DNA from: Lytechinus pictus
Taxonomy: Eukaryota; Echinodermata; Echinoidea; Temnopleuroida; Toxopneustidae
Reading direction: 5' to 3'
Length of the DNA: 64,000 bases
Assembly (NCBI RefSeq): GCF_037042905.1
Contig: NC_087247.1
Coordinates: forward strand, 59,419,920 to 59,483,919
Shown: piece by piece, positions 1 through 12,499 of the stretch
Layout of the letters: each line of letters opens with the position of its first letter
How positions within the stretch are numbered: the stretch's first letter is position 1
Notes under the pieces: model-generated
Database searches by the model: none
What the model was told of the DNA's origin: nothing
What the model saw: only the letters and a program-made list of their open reading frames with translations
Made by a program: the position numbers and the translations under genes

Positions 1-1253
1 GCGGAGCAACTGTCCGGAGCAATTGTCGGCGGAGCAGTGGTCGTATTTTGCGTAGCAATTGTCATGGAACCCTTTTTGTAACCGTGAAGAAATTGGTATC
101 AATTGACGCGAGCGCGAAGTGCGAGCTGAAAATTTTTGATATTTCAACCTGAAAACTAGACATTTATCTTAGGAATCCAACTAAAAAATCGATGCGAGCG
201 CGTAGCGTGAGCGAAATTTTTATTGTTATAATTATATTACCTAAAAGTTGTTCTCTACACTTTTCCTGTCCCTGGTCAGCCCAGTCCGTCCTCACTATCG
301 GTACAGAGAGCTCTAAAAGTCGCATTGCGTAAAAATCACAATTTACCGATAAAAGTGTACAGTTTAATTGACATTTACCGACAAAGATGGTGGAACTAAA
401 AAACTGAATCAGTTGGAACAGCCCCATGTGCCCGACAGTTTATCATTTTTTCCGACAGTCTGCAGTCCAGTTTTTGTTTTCCCTTTCTCTTAATCTCTTT
501 CTTCTTTTTCCCCTCCCCCTTTCTCTCTTTCCTTTTTCCTCTTTTCGTTTTTCTTTCGCTTCCTTTTTTTTTTTGCTTGTGACTCGCTAGGGGGGCAGTC
601 TGCCCCCCTGCCCCCCCTAAGGTACGCTAGTGCCAACTACTCATCCTTTTCATGGTTTACATAACATGAATAGAGTGTCTCGTTCAGTAGGTCTAAATCT
701 CGAAATTTTCCGCTCGCGCTTAGCGCTCGCATGTTTAGTTATAAACCTATTCTGCTTAAGTTATTTAAAAAAGTGCTTAGAATTTCCATTCTTTAGGTAA
801 AATTGTCAAAAAATTTCAGCTCGCGCTTCGCGCTCGCATTATTTGATTTTTTAAAATAAATATGTATAACGTCTTCATGGCTAACTGCATGCAGTCTTTA
901 ACGGGTACCTTTTTCATCAGTTCATTTCTGCTCGCGCATCGCGTTCGTTGTAATTATTTAATTGCATACACACATCTTTTTCAGGATAATATACATTGCC
1001 CAGAATGTTCAAATTTTAGGAAAAGATTTCAAAAAAATTAGCTCGCGCTTCGCGCTCGCATTATATATATATAAATAAGGATATATGATATTATATATTT
1101 ATGTTGATTTATAAGAATAAAGATAAGAAGTGACTATTAGGACTACCCCTTCAAAGAAACCAAAAATTATCTTCGAGCGGCCGATCGCGGAAAATATGGC
1201 TGAAATAAATTCCGGCCCCCCCCCCCTATTGGCGAAGGCTGGATCCGCCCCTG
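1..1253. mobile_element. hAT-like element remnant containing a GCTCGCGC-type tandem array
   Basis: Motifs of the form GCTCGCGCTTCGCGCTCGCA occur at about 711, 820, 930 and 1041 (period about 110 bases), and in reverse orientation at about 107 and 193. The right border is GGATCCGCCCCTG at 1241-1253, the mirror of a CAGGGGCGGATCC terminus typical of hAT-type elements. The left end lies outside the window. A pyrimidine-rich stretch and G/C runs with GGTACGCTAGTGC fall at 476-640. Confidence 0.55.
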
Positions 1254-1525
1254 CAACCAATCATTTTAAAAAGAGACTTTAGACAGTCAGAAAGACCAAG
1301 ACCCTATCAAGGTGCTGCTGTTGTATTTTCTGAAAGAATATATAAAGTACCATGGTTTTTTATTAATCATAATTCCAACAAAATTTCGCCATATTTTCTT
1401 GACTGGATAGAAGATGACCATGGAAACTTATTTAATTTCTTTATGATGTACTTTTGCGTATGCTTTATATTTTGGACTTTTTTTTCAATTTCGGAGTTAA
1501 ACACCATTTTTATACCAAGTTTGAT

Positions 1526-1800
1526 TTGATTTGATTTGATTTGATTTATTTTATTTCCACATTTCAAAACAAAAACAAAGAATATACAAGTATAATATTT
1601 TTTTCAATATTACATAATAGGCAAATATTTTTTTAAACATAATGAATAATGCACATAAATCATTATAAAATATAAACTGTACTGTGAAATTATATCTATA
1701 TATACATTTTCTTTAATTACTGAACATATATATATAGAAATGTGGGAGACCTCCATCTTAAGCTTGGAGCTTGAAAGTGATGGAGGCCTCGAAAGGAAAG
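1526..1800 (-). repeat. LINE 3' tail with (AATCA)n end, minus strand
   Basis: Five TTGAT units at 1526-1550 are followed on the plus strand by ATTTTATTTCCACATTTC. Read in reverse this is an AATAAA-containing 3' end finishing in a pentamer repeat, as in CR1-like elements. The body is not recognisable. Confidence 0.4.
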
Positions 1801-2149
1801 GGGATAGAAAACCAGACTGTATATGTTCATATGGAAGTAAAACGTTATTAATTTTATTTTATGTTGTTAGAACATTAATCCTCATGTCAAAATAATATGG
1901 TAATGATAATTACCAACGTAGTATTCAAATAAATGCGATTTCGCTCCCTTTATGCACACCAGAAAATATGGCATTTGTAATACATAATAAATACGTAAAA
2001 ATATTGTTATGCTTCATTGAAAAACAAATTCCACCTATCAGATGGTAATCCTATATAGTTTACAAGATTCCAATGTCTTTTTCTTTTCCTTTTGAACCTT
2101 GCATTACTTGACCTACGATGTAATTGTCTCACCAAAGGTTTCAAAGTAC
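1801..2149. other. AT-rich spacer, nothing recognised
   Basis: No open frame, splice-linked exon or clear repeat seen. Confidence 0.4.
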
Positions 2150-2153
2150 TTAA

Positions 2154-2594
2154 AGGGGAAGTTCACACTGAAGAAATGTTTGTTGTAAAAATAGCAGAAG
2201 AAGTAATAAAAATAATGTTGAAGGTTTGAGGAAAATCTGTAATAAAGTTTAAGAAAGTTATTAGAATTTTAAGTTTTGGATTTGTCACGTCATAAACGAG
2301 CACCTGCTCCATATGTTATGTAATATGAAATGCATGACTTTCTATTATTTTTTTTATTCATGTAAAATGATTTGTCCGTTGATATAAAAAAAGGTACTGA
2401 GTAAAATCATCAATTATCTGAGAAAATGACATTTCATTGATTTTTAACCATTTGCTCGCATATGACGTTACAAATCAAATAATTAAAATTCAAACAATTT
2501 TTTTAATTCCTTAATGGATTTTTCTCAAACCGTCTGCAATATATTTTTTCCTGCTATTTTTACAATAAACTTTTTGTCAGGGTGAACTTTCCCT
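2154..2594. mobile_element. TTAA-flanked fold-back MITE, copy A
   Basis: TTAA at 2150-2153 and 2595-2598 flank an element starting AGGGGAAGTTCACAC and ending GTGAACTTTCCCT. The arms are inverted over most of its 441 bases. No coding capacity. Confidence 0.75.
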
Positions 2595-2893
2595 TTAAAA
2601 TACCATGTTTGCTTTCACTATCGTACCTTATTGCACATTCCAAATTTGATACCACTACAAGTGGTAAGTAAAACCAATAACGAGACGGATTTCCGTTATG
2701 ATTCACAAGGTTGATCAGAGCAAGGGGATGTTAAAAAGAGACTATCGTGACTGAATGCCCTAATCCCGACGCTAATATGTATATCTTTACTTAGATTGAT
2801 TCTAACATTGACATAAGGAAATTATACTCCGCCATCCTATGACTGAGTTAAGAATTCTTCCTGCTAAAAAAAATACTTCCCAAATATTTCATA

Positions 2894-3112
2894 CACTCCA
2901 AGGATTTGAAATAAATCCAGATCGGCTGTAAATAGTGATCAGCCGAATTTATTTCAAATCATAAGGATTAACTTTTGAATCTCAAAAGATTTAAATTCAA
3001 ATCTTTTAGATTTATATTCAAATCCACAAGGTTTAAATCTAAATCTTAATATTCGGTTGGTCACTATTCACAGCCGATCTAGATTTATTTCAAATCCTTG
3101 GAATTTAGAGTG
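2894..3112. mobile_element. TA-flanked palindromic MITE
   Basis: CACTCCAAGGATTTGAAATA at the left is mirrored at the right (ends GAATTTAGAGTG), with TA on both sides. The arms include the shared stretch AGATCGGCTG and extend about 70 bases. TA duplication suggests a Tc1/mariner-type source. Confidence 0.7.
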
Positions 3113-3159
3113 TACCAAATCGAAAGTCGTTTCATAAATCTCTGTCGAATAGAGTTTAA

Positions 3160-3709
3160 AGGATAATGAAACATTTAGAACAAGATAGCTTGTGAAAAAA
3201 CAGAAAAATCAAAGAAACAGATCGACAAAAGTTTGAGAAAAATCAGACAAAAAATTAGAAAGTTATGAGCATTTGAAGTTTAGACCATTATTGTAATGTA
3301 GATCCTCCCATTCGCAATGCGACAAAGAATGATGTGTGATGTCACATGTGAACAACTTTGCCATTACTTTTGTATATATTTCACAAAAACTGTCCCATTT
3401 GTCACATCTATCAGTAGATCATGTATTATTTCTATAGGAGGGCATGTAATATAGATTTTCAGAGAAAGCATTATGGATTAAGAGTTTGTATCACCATAGG
3501 AAAGAGCAAAAAGAGACATTTTGGTGGTATTTTATAGTCCTCCAAAGGGAAAGTTGTTCACATGTGACATCATACATCTTTGTCACATTGCCAATGGGAG
3601 GATCTCCATAGCATTAGTGATCGCAATATTCAAATGCTCATAACTCATTATTTCTTTGATCTTATTCTTATATTTTTCTGCTCACTTGTTCCAAAGGTTT
3701 CATTCCCCT
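3160..3709. mobile_element. TTAA-flanked fold-back MITE, copy B
   Basis: TTAA at 3156-3159 and 3710-3713; starts AGGATAATGAAAC, ends GTTTCATTCCCCT. The arms contain the paired tract GATCCTCCCATT/AATGGGAGGATC. Same sub-family as the copy at 47055. Confidence 0.8.
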
Positions 3710-3713
3710 TTAA

Positions 3714-4228
3714 TATAATCAATGATTCCGATTAGATTGGGACGTTACCTTTCAATCTGGATTATATTCTTGTCCAGGCTCTATTTATGCAACCTTAAAA
3801 CAACGGAAACATAATAGATTCATAGATCACGCATCGATGATTTCGACAATTCTTTTTGACCGCTCTACTGACAGATAATAAATTGGAGTCGTTACTTTCG
3901 TAGAAAAACATGTCTCCACTTCTCACTCGGATCTTTTCTGATTTCTGAAACCCATCTCTGCCTCGACCTACTAATATCATGTCATTTTTGGAAATACATT
4001 TTATCTTTCTTTCAATTTCTAATTTCTGTTGGTCATACTTTCCCATGCAGTATCTTTCATAATCTTGCTTTTCGAAAGAGCAACAGAGCACGTTCATAGT
4101 TTGTTCAACGTTTCTAATTCATTCATTTTCTCTCTCTCTCTCTCTCTCTTTGCTTGTCTCTTGTCCTACATCGTCTTCATTGTCTTAATTACGTAATAAT
4201 AACCATGATGATTTGATGGATATTGCAG
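3714..4228 (+). other. Probable SLC23A intron sequence
   Basis: Precedes the first visible exon. Contains a (CT)n tract at 4131-4149. No upstream exon of the transporter could be recognised. Confidence 0.45.
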
Positions 4229-4317
4229 ATTACCGATCGTACAAGGCGGAACGTTCACATTTCTCCTCCCGACTTTTGCTATATTGGGCATCAGGGGCGA
4301 TTGTCCAACCAAAGCTG
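4229..4317 (+). CDS. SLC23A: SLC23A exon a
   Basis: Encodes [20 protein letters not shown], the conserved family segment, then [10 protein letters not shown]. It enters in phase 2 and leaves in phase 1. Acceptor ATTGCAG, donor GTAAGA. Confidence 0.9.
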
Positions 4318-7300
4318 GTAAGAAAGTCATCCAACAATAATCAATAATGTTCTCTAACACCATGAATAACGAGTTTTTTTAGAGAGAGAATCGGTGCTTT
4401 GCTAATAACTCATTAAAACTCATTAGATTGGAAAACATTGATTTGATAATATCGTTATATTGCCTTTGATTTTTTAAATTTAATACATTATCAGCATATG
4501 CTGATATTATTATATTCTGATTTTTAAAAACTGATTGATGATATCTGTTGCAGTTTAAATGTATATAATCATAATTCTTCAACAAAATCGCTGCCAAATG
4601 ATTTGAAATATTTCAATTTAATAGGTAACATGGAAAATAGAGTTGTATGGCGACGATTATTGATAATTGCTTATTAATGAAATACCCTTTTATACGAATT
4701 GAAACACCCAAGTACTTAAACTGTAGATAACCAAAATAGATATATGTACTCTTATTCAAGATATGGAAGATGAATTCAAACAAACGTCCACGCCTATCAT
4801 ATTCATTTCCTCGCATTCCGTGGTTAGCTTGAATTGAATTTTACTTTCAGTGGTTGTTTTGATTGATTTTTAAACATTATTCGAGAATATTTTCAGTATA
4901 CTGCGAAACTGATCCTATCTAGATATTCGATTGTCATACCGGCTCATTTATTCCCTTGCATTTCAGCAGCTTTGTTTATAGTTTGGTCTATTTCGTTCTA
5001 GTATTTGTAAAACCATTATGCCTATAATGTGTACAATCCTGCATGATAATGGCCTAGCACTTCCCATCCGGAAGATCAGTTTTGTCATTGGGCGGATATG
5101 GGTATCAAAAAATAGGGGCACAGTTGTCAAACGTCGTAAGTTATTTTTGTTAATCATAATTTAACGCATTGGTTCAGTGGCGTACAGATGGGGGGGGGGG
5201 GGGGGGGAGGGGGTTCCCCCCAAAAATGATCGACCAAGAAAAAAGAGAAAATAAAAGAACAGAGAGAAGGATGGAATATGAAGTTATTTTCTGTATAATT
5301 ATGTAAAAATATACTAACAATCGCAAAACTTGTATGCGTATATATATAAATGAATAGTATGAGTGAAAACTTATTTTTGATTAACTTATTTGTTTTTCTT
5401 CCTACCAGCCAATGCAACTGATGAGGAAATACATGCGGAATTCCGTAGCAGGATGCAAGAGGTAAGGGTCACCATGGACCTATTACAAATGGGGTCACCT
5501 ATCCAAATCTGTTTTCAGATTCCCCTTTTATATTAACATATAGTTTTAAAACTATTTGATTTACCGTCAAGTTGTTAGGAAATTGTATGGTTTTGAAGAA
5601 ATATATTGAATACGAGGAGGATACTGGTTACTTCATGGTGTTCGTATAGATTCCTGTTTCAAAGGTTCATTTATCTTATACATCCTTCCGGTAATATTAA
5701 TTCAGATGACTAAATGAATCTTGGTCTGATAACCCTAATCTCTTCAGAGATTTTCCATATACAGTGTAGTGGAAAACGGAGTTGAAGAGGTTTAGAGTTT
5801 AGAAGAGTCATTCCCATTGAAAAGATGAAGTCAATGTAAAGAAACTTCTGGAAAAGGTTTTGATAAGATATACGTCTTTTTTAAATTAGTTATTGATCTC
5901 GATTAAATCTCTGGAAATGTTTTCTATTCAAAATTTGTCATATTTGTTTTGAATTTGTACAATTTATAGTTATATTATTATTGTTATTATTATAATTATT
6001 ATTATTATCATTATTATTATTATTAGTAGTAGTAGTATTGCTATTATTACTATTATTATATCATTATTATTTATTATTATTATTATCATCGAAAAAGAAT
6101 CAAAAGGGGGTCATGCAAAAAACCCTCGAAATATCATGACACTATCATTGTATATAGTAGGTGCCGTTTAACAGCGTGTACATTGTAGCTTAAAACGTTA
6201 TAGTTAACGTTGTAGTGAAATTCAACCCCTCTCCCCTAGATTCAAGGTGCCGTGATGGTTGCATCGGTTGTCCAGGTAGTTATAGGATTTACTGGAATAA
6301 TGGGATTTCTACTGCAGTTCATTGGTCCGTTAGCTATTGCTCCTACCATCGGTCTTATTGGACTGTCTCTCTTCAAGGAAGCTGCTAGACAGGCTTCAGT
6401 CCACTGGGGTATCGCATGGATGTAAGTCAGTAGGGGATGGAATAATGGTCATAGGATACAAAATTATGAGAAAAATGCCTCCACTGATATAAATTTATAT
6501 TTAAACTTACTAGTACCCCAAATTATCTGAGAAACTCGAAAGGCTATATCCCGGAGGGCCATTCAAATGTATCGCTGTACACATGCGTGACCAAATTATT
6601 TCCAAACACCCCCTAAACTAGTTTTTCTGTGTGTGCAAAATAACAAACAAGTTTTTCGCGGGCTTCTTTTACACATTTAGCCCCTAAACAAGTTGTCGCC
6701 AGAATCCTAAACAAGTTTTATCTATACTTGCTAACAATAAGCTAACGATCATTTTACCAACATTGAGTTTTATCCAAAATAATCTCAAAATACGTTGGTC
6801 ACTTGTAGTAGATGGATTTATCTTTATAGATAATGATGAATTAATGGAATATTGATTATTTGAAATTCCTTTTTTTAGGGTGATTATCATCATAATTGTA
6901 TTCTCACAATACTTGGAGCGTTTCCCGATTCCGTGTCTAGCTTTCAACAAAACCAAAAAGTGTCATGTCACCAAGTTTCCAATATTCAAGTTATTTCCAG
7001 TAAGTACTCACTAGGCCTATATTCAATTATCAAAGGTGAATTGATGATGGGGCCGGGGGGGGGGGGGGGGGGGAGGGGGACTATATACACATTCATAATT
7101 ATAAGTGTTTAACCTTAATAAGTTAAATCAGATATATTTTTGAATTTTTTCACCATGTCACATGCCTATTTTTCCTGTTTAAATTTGTTTCTTGAATATT
7201 ATTTTTAACATACTTTTTGTGTCAATCTTTTAAAAGGTTAGTCAAATATGGGTCTACATTATGAATATGTTTTGGATAATTTAATAACAAATACATATCT

Positions 7301-10300
7301 AATCCTCTACTCGAATTTTGTTTTCTTGGTTATATGAACTTATCAGGGCTTAAGTCGTTCATAAAGTAGCGTCAGATTTTAGAAAAAAAAGTTGTAAAAC
7401 GTCTAAAAAGAATGACTGCTTCATGGAATAATCCTTAATCAAATATAGCTTGACTGATTTATTTTGATAGTCAGATGAATACCCCATTAATTTTGGTTCT
7501 TGTCTTTTTTATAGATCATTTTAGCCATCTTGATTGGTTGGTTGTTCTGTTATATCTTCACGGTAACGAATGTATTTCCCACTGATTCTGAAGCTTATGG
7601 TTATGGGGCTCGTACTGATCTTACTCAGGGGGTCTTAGATGAGTCACCATGGTTTGATTTCCCATATCCAGGTAAGTCATCAAAATAATCCTCATCGAAC
7701 ATGTTGATCTTTGCAAACAAAAAGATGTATTTCATATCAGTAGTGTAGATCTGATGATAATAATAACGACTTGCTGAGGGTGAGGGGGACACTGGAACCC
7801 CCTCCCTGAAAAGAATATGTCACTCAGAAAAGAAGAGAAAAAAACAAGAAAAGGATAGGAAAGGAAAAAAGGCAAATTAAATCATTTTCTGAATATTAGT
7901 CAATATCCATCACATAATTAGATTTTCATTTTGAAAAGGTCAAAAATTTTTGCTCACTCGTGACTTTTTAGAAATTTTGCCCCATGTGCTGTGTTGTGCC
8001 ACCGCAAATCTTTTGGCTAATTAGACCACTGGTAATTTTTAAGTAAAACCTTTCATTTGGAATAGTGAGATCTCTGTCATTCATTGCTTTAAAATCTCCA
8101 TCTTAAAAAAGAAGAAAGAAACGTTTTGATTGATAAAACAATTCTGTATTTATAAATAGACACCACTAATACACCAAGTTTACTTTTATGATACACTGAA
8201 TTATTATTTCTATATATTTAATGTCACAAGACCTGATCTTTCCTTGGAAACTTGTGGACTTGGAAACCATGTATCCCTATATCATGGTATTGTGTTGGTC
8301 CCCATCAGATGTTCTATCTTGATCTTTCACTTTTCAAAATCAGGTCAATGGGGCGTTCCGAGCGTGACTACCGCTGGAACTCTGGGTATGCTGGCTGGTG
8401 TACTTGCCTCTATGGTGGAATCTGTGGGAGACTATTACGCCTGCGCCAGACTGTCGGGTGCCCCTCCCCCACCTGCTCATGCAATCAATCGTGGTATTGG
8501 AATGGAGGGTATCGGGTGCATTTTGGCGGGAGCCTGGGGCACAGCGAACGGCACTACGTCATACAGTGAAAATATTGGTGCTATTGGTATTACCAAGGTA
8601 TGAATGAGTCAAGTCAATATTTTCACATCTACCTCTGATAGCAATATTTTCATATACACAGAACGCAGAACCAAAAAAAAGGGGGGGGGGGGACTTCAGC
8701 TTCCCCCACTTATTTCAATTAAAGCATTTACATATGTGAAAATGACCTTCTGATTGGGATTTTATTGTTTGGTCGGCCCTGTCTTTTTTTTTACTTAGTC
8801 GCCCTCCACACTTTCAATACAAAATAGTCTTCAATAACCTGCTTGATTATGAAAATGGAGATTAAGAGATTGCTCAATGCATTAGGGTTTAGAGTCTTCA
8901 GACTTTAGACCTCTTTAGTAGTTCCTAACAAAGTTTATTTGGATTTGTTATATCTGTATAGTGAATACTTAGTTCAAACATTATGAGTAGGTGTGAACTT
9001 CACCCTTACTCAACACATTTTCTATTTGAATGGAATTCTTCTTTTTTTTAAATTCAGGTGGGAAGCCGTCTTGTCATCCAAGTTGCTGCATGTATTCTAA
9101 TGATCGTGGGAATCTTTGGCAAGTTTGGTGCCTTTTTCTCCACTATTCCTGACCCAGTCATTGGTGGTGTTCTTTCCACAACATTCGGTAAATTCATCTT
9201 CTCTCTCCTATACCTTTGAATTGATTTGTATTGGTTGTTCGAAATGATTAAAGAATATCTATTCAAATTGATATGGTTACCCATAATATTAACTTTAGAA
9301 ATCTATTGTTCACATTCAGAAATATCTTATAATTTTTGTATTTTTTCCCCTGTAGTTCATGTCTCTCTTTACTTTTCTTATCTAATTGGTGAATATTCTA
9401 GGTATGGTAATGGCAGTTGGAATCTCTAACCTTCAGTTTGTGGACCTCAACTCACCACGGAACCTCTTCATTGTTGGTTTCTCATTCTATGTTGGTATTG
9501 TCATTCCTGATTACATCCTAGAAAATCCAGAGTCTATCAACACAGGTACACATCTAGGGATACATATGGGCAGCATATTCAAGAAATCACACTATTATCT
9601 TCTCTTAAATTGGCAATATTTCCCTTTTGTATGAAAATGTCCATTGTGAAAACAGAGGTTTGCAAGGGAGGAAAATAATTCTTGAATTAAATGGATCCCT
9701 AACAGTTGAGTGCTTTTTAAAAACTTTTATTTAAAGAAAACAATGCAAATTTGATACTTTTAACTAATGTTTCTAAGGGCTCATTGCAAGAATAGTTGCA
9801 TTTCATCACTAACAACAAAATCAGGGGCAATTCTCAAATGTGCACTTCTGATTGGTTAAAAAGAATAAGTGTTGTGATTGATCACAACTGTTCCCACAAA
9901 GGGCACTTATTATTATTAAGGTATTAATTTACAAATGTGAGTGTCTCTTCTCTAAATCAATCACAAATAAGTGCTTGCTGTGTATCTCATAAGTTGAACA
10001 TCAATGTCTCCTATATATTTCTGGGCCATGTTGCATGAAAGTGATTATTATGGTTATCCTTTTTTATCCAGTGGTCAGTAATGTTCAACAGCCAATCACA
10101 ATAAAGGCTTCTATCAAATTACAATTGAAGATACCATAATCATAATATTTTTTTTGCAATGGAGCCTGAATGGATTGTCATTTATTGTTTATGGACAGGC
10201 TATCTATCAAATATTTTCCAGTACAGACTCTTATTTTTTTCAATAAAAATCTCTTTCAGGAAATGCAACATTTGACCAAGTTGTAATGGTTCTGCTGGAG

Positions 10301-11979
10301 ACTAGTATGTTTGTTGGTGGAGCTGTTGGATTCTTCCTAGACAATACGGTACCAGGTAAGTAAGCACTGAAAATATTCAGAAATCTCTATGTACAATGTA
10401 TGCTTTTTTCATCAATGATATTTGTTCCACACATGTATATTGCATTTGGAAGAAAAGCCCCAATGGTTGGTGTTCACTGGTGATCTTTTAAACAGTGTTG
10501 GAAAAAAATTCCTCACAACTCATTGGTGTTAATTTTTTTTACATACTTCTAAGAGGCTTCTTTAAATTTTGGAAGCAATTTATAACAACATAACAACTCA
10601 GTAAATAATTCAATATTTGTAAGAAGAAATACGCTCTTACATTTCCATTTTGTGTTTTTATGTAGGAAACAAATTAACACGACACATGCAGCACTCTGAT
10701 AGCAATGTTAATATTTTTGTGCAAATTTTTTTTTCATGTTTATTGTTGATTAAAACACAAGCCAGGTGTCGACTGTCAACATCTGTATAATGTTGAATCA
10801 TTAAACATATTTTTTCCTGCATGCTACCTTACGCAGGTACTCCTGAAGAGCGAGGCCTCACAAAATGGAGAGACATGTATGGAATGGCTGATGATGAGGA
10901 AGATGAAGACTTTGTTGATGCCTCAGAAGAAGTGATGGAACTCACCCTCAGGTCATATGAGATGCCATTTGGGATGAGCTATATCAGGAAATGGAAGTGG
11001 GCAAGATATCTTCCCTTCAGCCCCACATTTAAAGGGATAAATCTAAAAAAATACTTTAGGAGATGCAGGCCAAGAAAAACAAAGAAAGAACATGGTGAGT
11101 ATCTTTATTCTGTGACACCATGTCATTTTAAAATGTACTGTACCACCCCTCTTATAAGTCACAGTAATGATATTGCTAATGATACAGCATACAATATTGT
11201 CTATTATCATGATATAGAGTATTTTAGCGATACATTAAAAACATGTAATTTTTTGTCTTTTTTAATTGCATGTTCAATACCAGAGCGTATCCCTAAAATG
11301 ACCTAAATGTGACGAATATCCCACAGGCGCCGGTACAAAGCTTGCTATTGAATATGAAACTGTATTCAACAGTCTAGTACGCATGTCCAAATGCGTGAAA
11401 TATACAACGCATACAACAATGAAAGCAATGTGATGTGCAGCATAGAGCACAATGATACTCAATGACGTCATAATGAACTACATGTAAGACCAAATTTGAT
11501 CTTACGAAGTGATGATGTCATGTGGCAAGTGATATGACTTGTTCAATCAAATTTCTCCCTTTTTTTTTGGGGGGGGGGCGGGGATGGGGTGGGAAAGATA
11601 ATAATGATATTGGATGGCTTTATTTCATGGAATACAGAAATATTCCACTCGTTAGGGCAAATATTCCACTCATTTGCGATTCGTTGAATATTTGCCCAAA
11701 CTCGTGGAGTATTTTTGGTAATCCATTCTGAGCCATCATATATAATATATTTCATTGACATGAAAATATTCTTCTGATTGTAAATCTAGTTGAGGTTAGT
11801 AATTTAAGAAACAATAACATTTGAGCTCCACCTTAGTTAAGCAATTTCTAGTACTAGTCTTTTACATACTAGTATAAGTTTATCTAAACCTCTGTATCAC
11901 ATAATTGTAAGAATAACACTGTTGTCATTTTTTTTCTCCAGATATTCCAATGTCTGATACTGAAGGAAATGTTGCATGA
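4229..11979 (+). CDS. SLC23A: SLC23-family nucleobase/ascorbate transporter (3' part, 11 exons)
   Basis: This gene encodes a multi-pass plasma-membrane carrier of the nucleobase-ascorbate (NCS2) family; vertebrate SLC23A1/A2 are Na+-dependent vitamin C transporters. The coding exons are 4229-4317, 5409-5461, 6240-6421, 6879-6999, 7515-7671, 8344-8597, 9058-9187, 9402-9545, 10260-10355, 10837-11094 and 11942-11979. All have AG/GT borders and phases that join without a break, giving about 506 residues and a TGA stop. Family landmarks in order are [11 protein letters not shown], the [17 protein letters not shown] segment, ARTD before the loop, [67 protein letters not shown] and [14 protein letters not shown]. 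Human family members are about 600 residues, so roughly 100 N-terminal residues are missing; I could not find their exons in 1-4228 and they probably lie upstream of the window. The C-terminal tail has an acidic patch ([10 protein letters not shown]) and a basic end. Ascorbate and nucleobase substrates cannot be told apart here, and echinoderms may carry several paralogues. Confidence 0.95.
5409..5461 (+). CDS. SLC23A: SLC23A exon b
   Basis: A short 53-bp exon coding [18 protein letters not shown], the cytoplasmic stretch before the next membrane helices. Acceptor CTACCAG, donor GTAAGG. Confidence 0.9.
5960..6090. repeat. ATT/TTA microsatellite in SLC23A intron
   Basis: Long interrupted run of ATT/TTA triplets with AGT and ATC variants. 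Confidence 0.85.
6240..6421 (+). CDS. SLC23A: SLC23A exon c
   Basis: Starts [19 protein letters not shown] and ends VHWGIAWM. It carries two hydrophobic helices and the [13 protein letters not shown] loop typical of SLC23. Acceptor CCCCTAG, donor GTAAGT. Confidence 0.93.
6879..6999 (+). CDS. SLC23A: SLC23A exon d
   Basis: Codes [20 protein letters not shown] followed by a Lys/Cys-rich loop and FPIFKLFP. The SQYL motif is conserved in the family. Acceptor TTTTTAG, donor GTAAGT. Confidence 0.93.
7047..7079. repeat. Poly-G tract in SLC23A intron
   Basis: A run of about 28 bases of almost only G following GGGGCC. Similar G runs occur at 5190, 8682, 25369 and 51189. Confidence 0.8.
7515..7671 (+). 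CDS. SLC23A: SLC23A exon e
   Basis: Codes the helix [20 protein letters not shown] and the extracellular loop with ARTD and WFDFPYPG. Acceptor TTATAG, donor GTAAGT. Confidence 0.94.
8344..8597 (+). CDS. SLC23A: SLC23A exon f (substrate-site region)
   Basis: The most conserved exon: [11 protein letters not shown], then [37 protein letters not shown] and [17 protein letters not shown]. These segments line the substrate site in NCS2 carriers. Acceptor AAATCAG, donor GTATGA. Confidence 0.95.
9058..9187 (+). CDS. SLC23A: SLC23A exon g
   Basis: Codes [20 protein letters not shown], then the [19 protein letters not shown] segment. Acceptor AATTCAG, donor GTAAAT. Confidence 0.94.
9402..9545 (+). 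CDS. SLC23A: SLC23A exon h
   Basis: Codes [20 protein letters not shown] followed by [19 protein letters not shown] and ENPESINTG. Acceptor TTCTAG, donor GTACAC (weaker than the others). Confidence 0.93.
10023..10167. mobile_element. Short palindromic MITE in SLC23A intron
   Basis: GGGCCATGTTGCATGAAAG at the left is mirrored by TTTTTTGCAATGGAGCCT at the right, with inner arms GATTATTATGGTTATC and GATACCATAATCATAAT. It contains an inverted CCAAT. A related start (GGGCTCATTGCAAG) lies at 9778. Confidence 0.55.
10260..10355 (+). CDS. SLC23A: SLC23A exon i
   Basis: Codes [20 protein letters not shown] and then [13 protein letters not shown], the last helix before the cytoplasmic tail. Acceptor CTTTCAG, donor GTAAGT. 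Confidence 0.93.
10837..11094 (+). CDS. SLC23A: SLC23A exon j (C-terminal tail)
   Basis: Begins [15 protein letters not shown], carries the acidic [10 protein letters not shown] stretch and SYEMPFGM, then a strongly basic segment ending [12 protein letters not shown]. Acceptor ACGCAG, donor GTGAGT. An open frame runs on past the donor, but the splice to 11942 keeps phase. Confidence 0.92.
11942..11979 (+). CDS. SLC23A: SLC23A exon k (stop)
   Basis: Short terminal exon coding [12 protein letters not shown] followed by TGA. Acceptor TTCTCCAG in phase with the previous exon. The 3' UTR follows. Confidence 0.85.
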
Positions 11980-12488
11980 GATCTACATCCTTTCTATCCT
12001 ACTGTCTTCCATACCACCGATGTGACGACTCACGGGTGCATTGCTTAGTCCTTACTAACTGTATCGTTGTCCTAAATGACATCTACTAAGACTCGAGAGG
12101 GCATTATCTAATAACCATTTTTATCATTAAATGGTGATCAGGTGACTTATTAAGGTGATGATTATTTAAGAATGCATCAAGAATGAACTGGAATATACAA
12201 CTTGAGTGCTGCCAGATATTTTCCAAATGTAGAGAAACACCGAGGTGTCATGAACCAATAATATTGACAGAGCAGGACATGGTTAGATATTGACCTCTTT
12301 TAAATGAAAATCTAATTTTGTGATAGATTTTGGCTAATGAAATTTTATTCCTTTACTTTTTTTTTTTTTTTTGGGGGGGGGCAAGTGTCCCTAAGCCCTC
12401 CCCTAAACACAAGTGAAAGTCACAAAGAAATTGAACTTTGTTGCATACATATCATTTGTTTTTTATGTTTGTTGACTAAGATTTTGTA

Positions 12489-12494
12489 AATAAA
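12489..12494 (+). terminator. Candidate polyadenylation signal of SLC23A
   Basis: AATAAA about 510 bases after the SLC23A stop, followed by an AT/GT-rich stretch. It is a plausible cleavage signal, but AATAAA is frequent in this AT-rich DNA. Confidence 0.4.
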
Positions 12495-12499
12495 AAATG

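Noticed and set aside
10821-11306. A single 161-codon gene
   Set aside because: It is exon j of the transporter read on into intron sequence.
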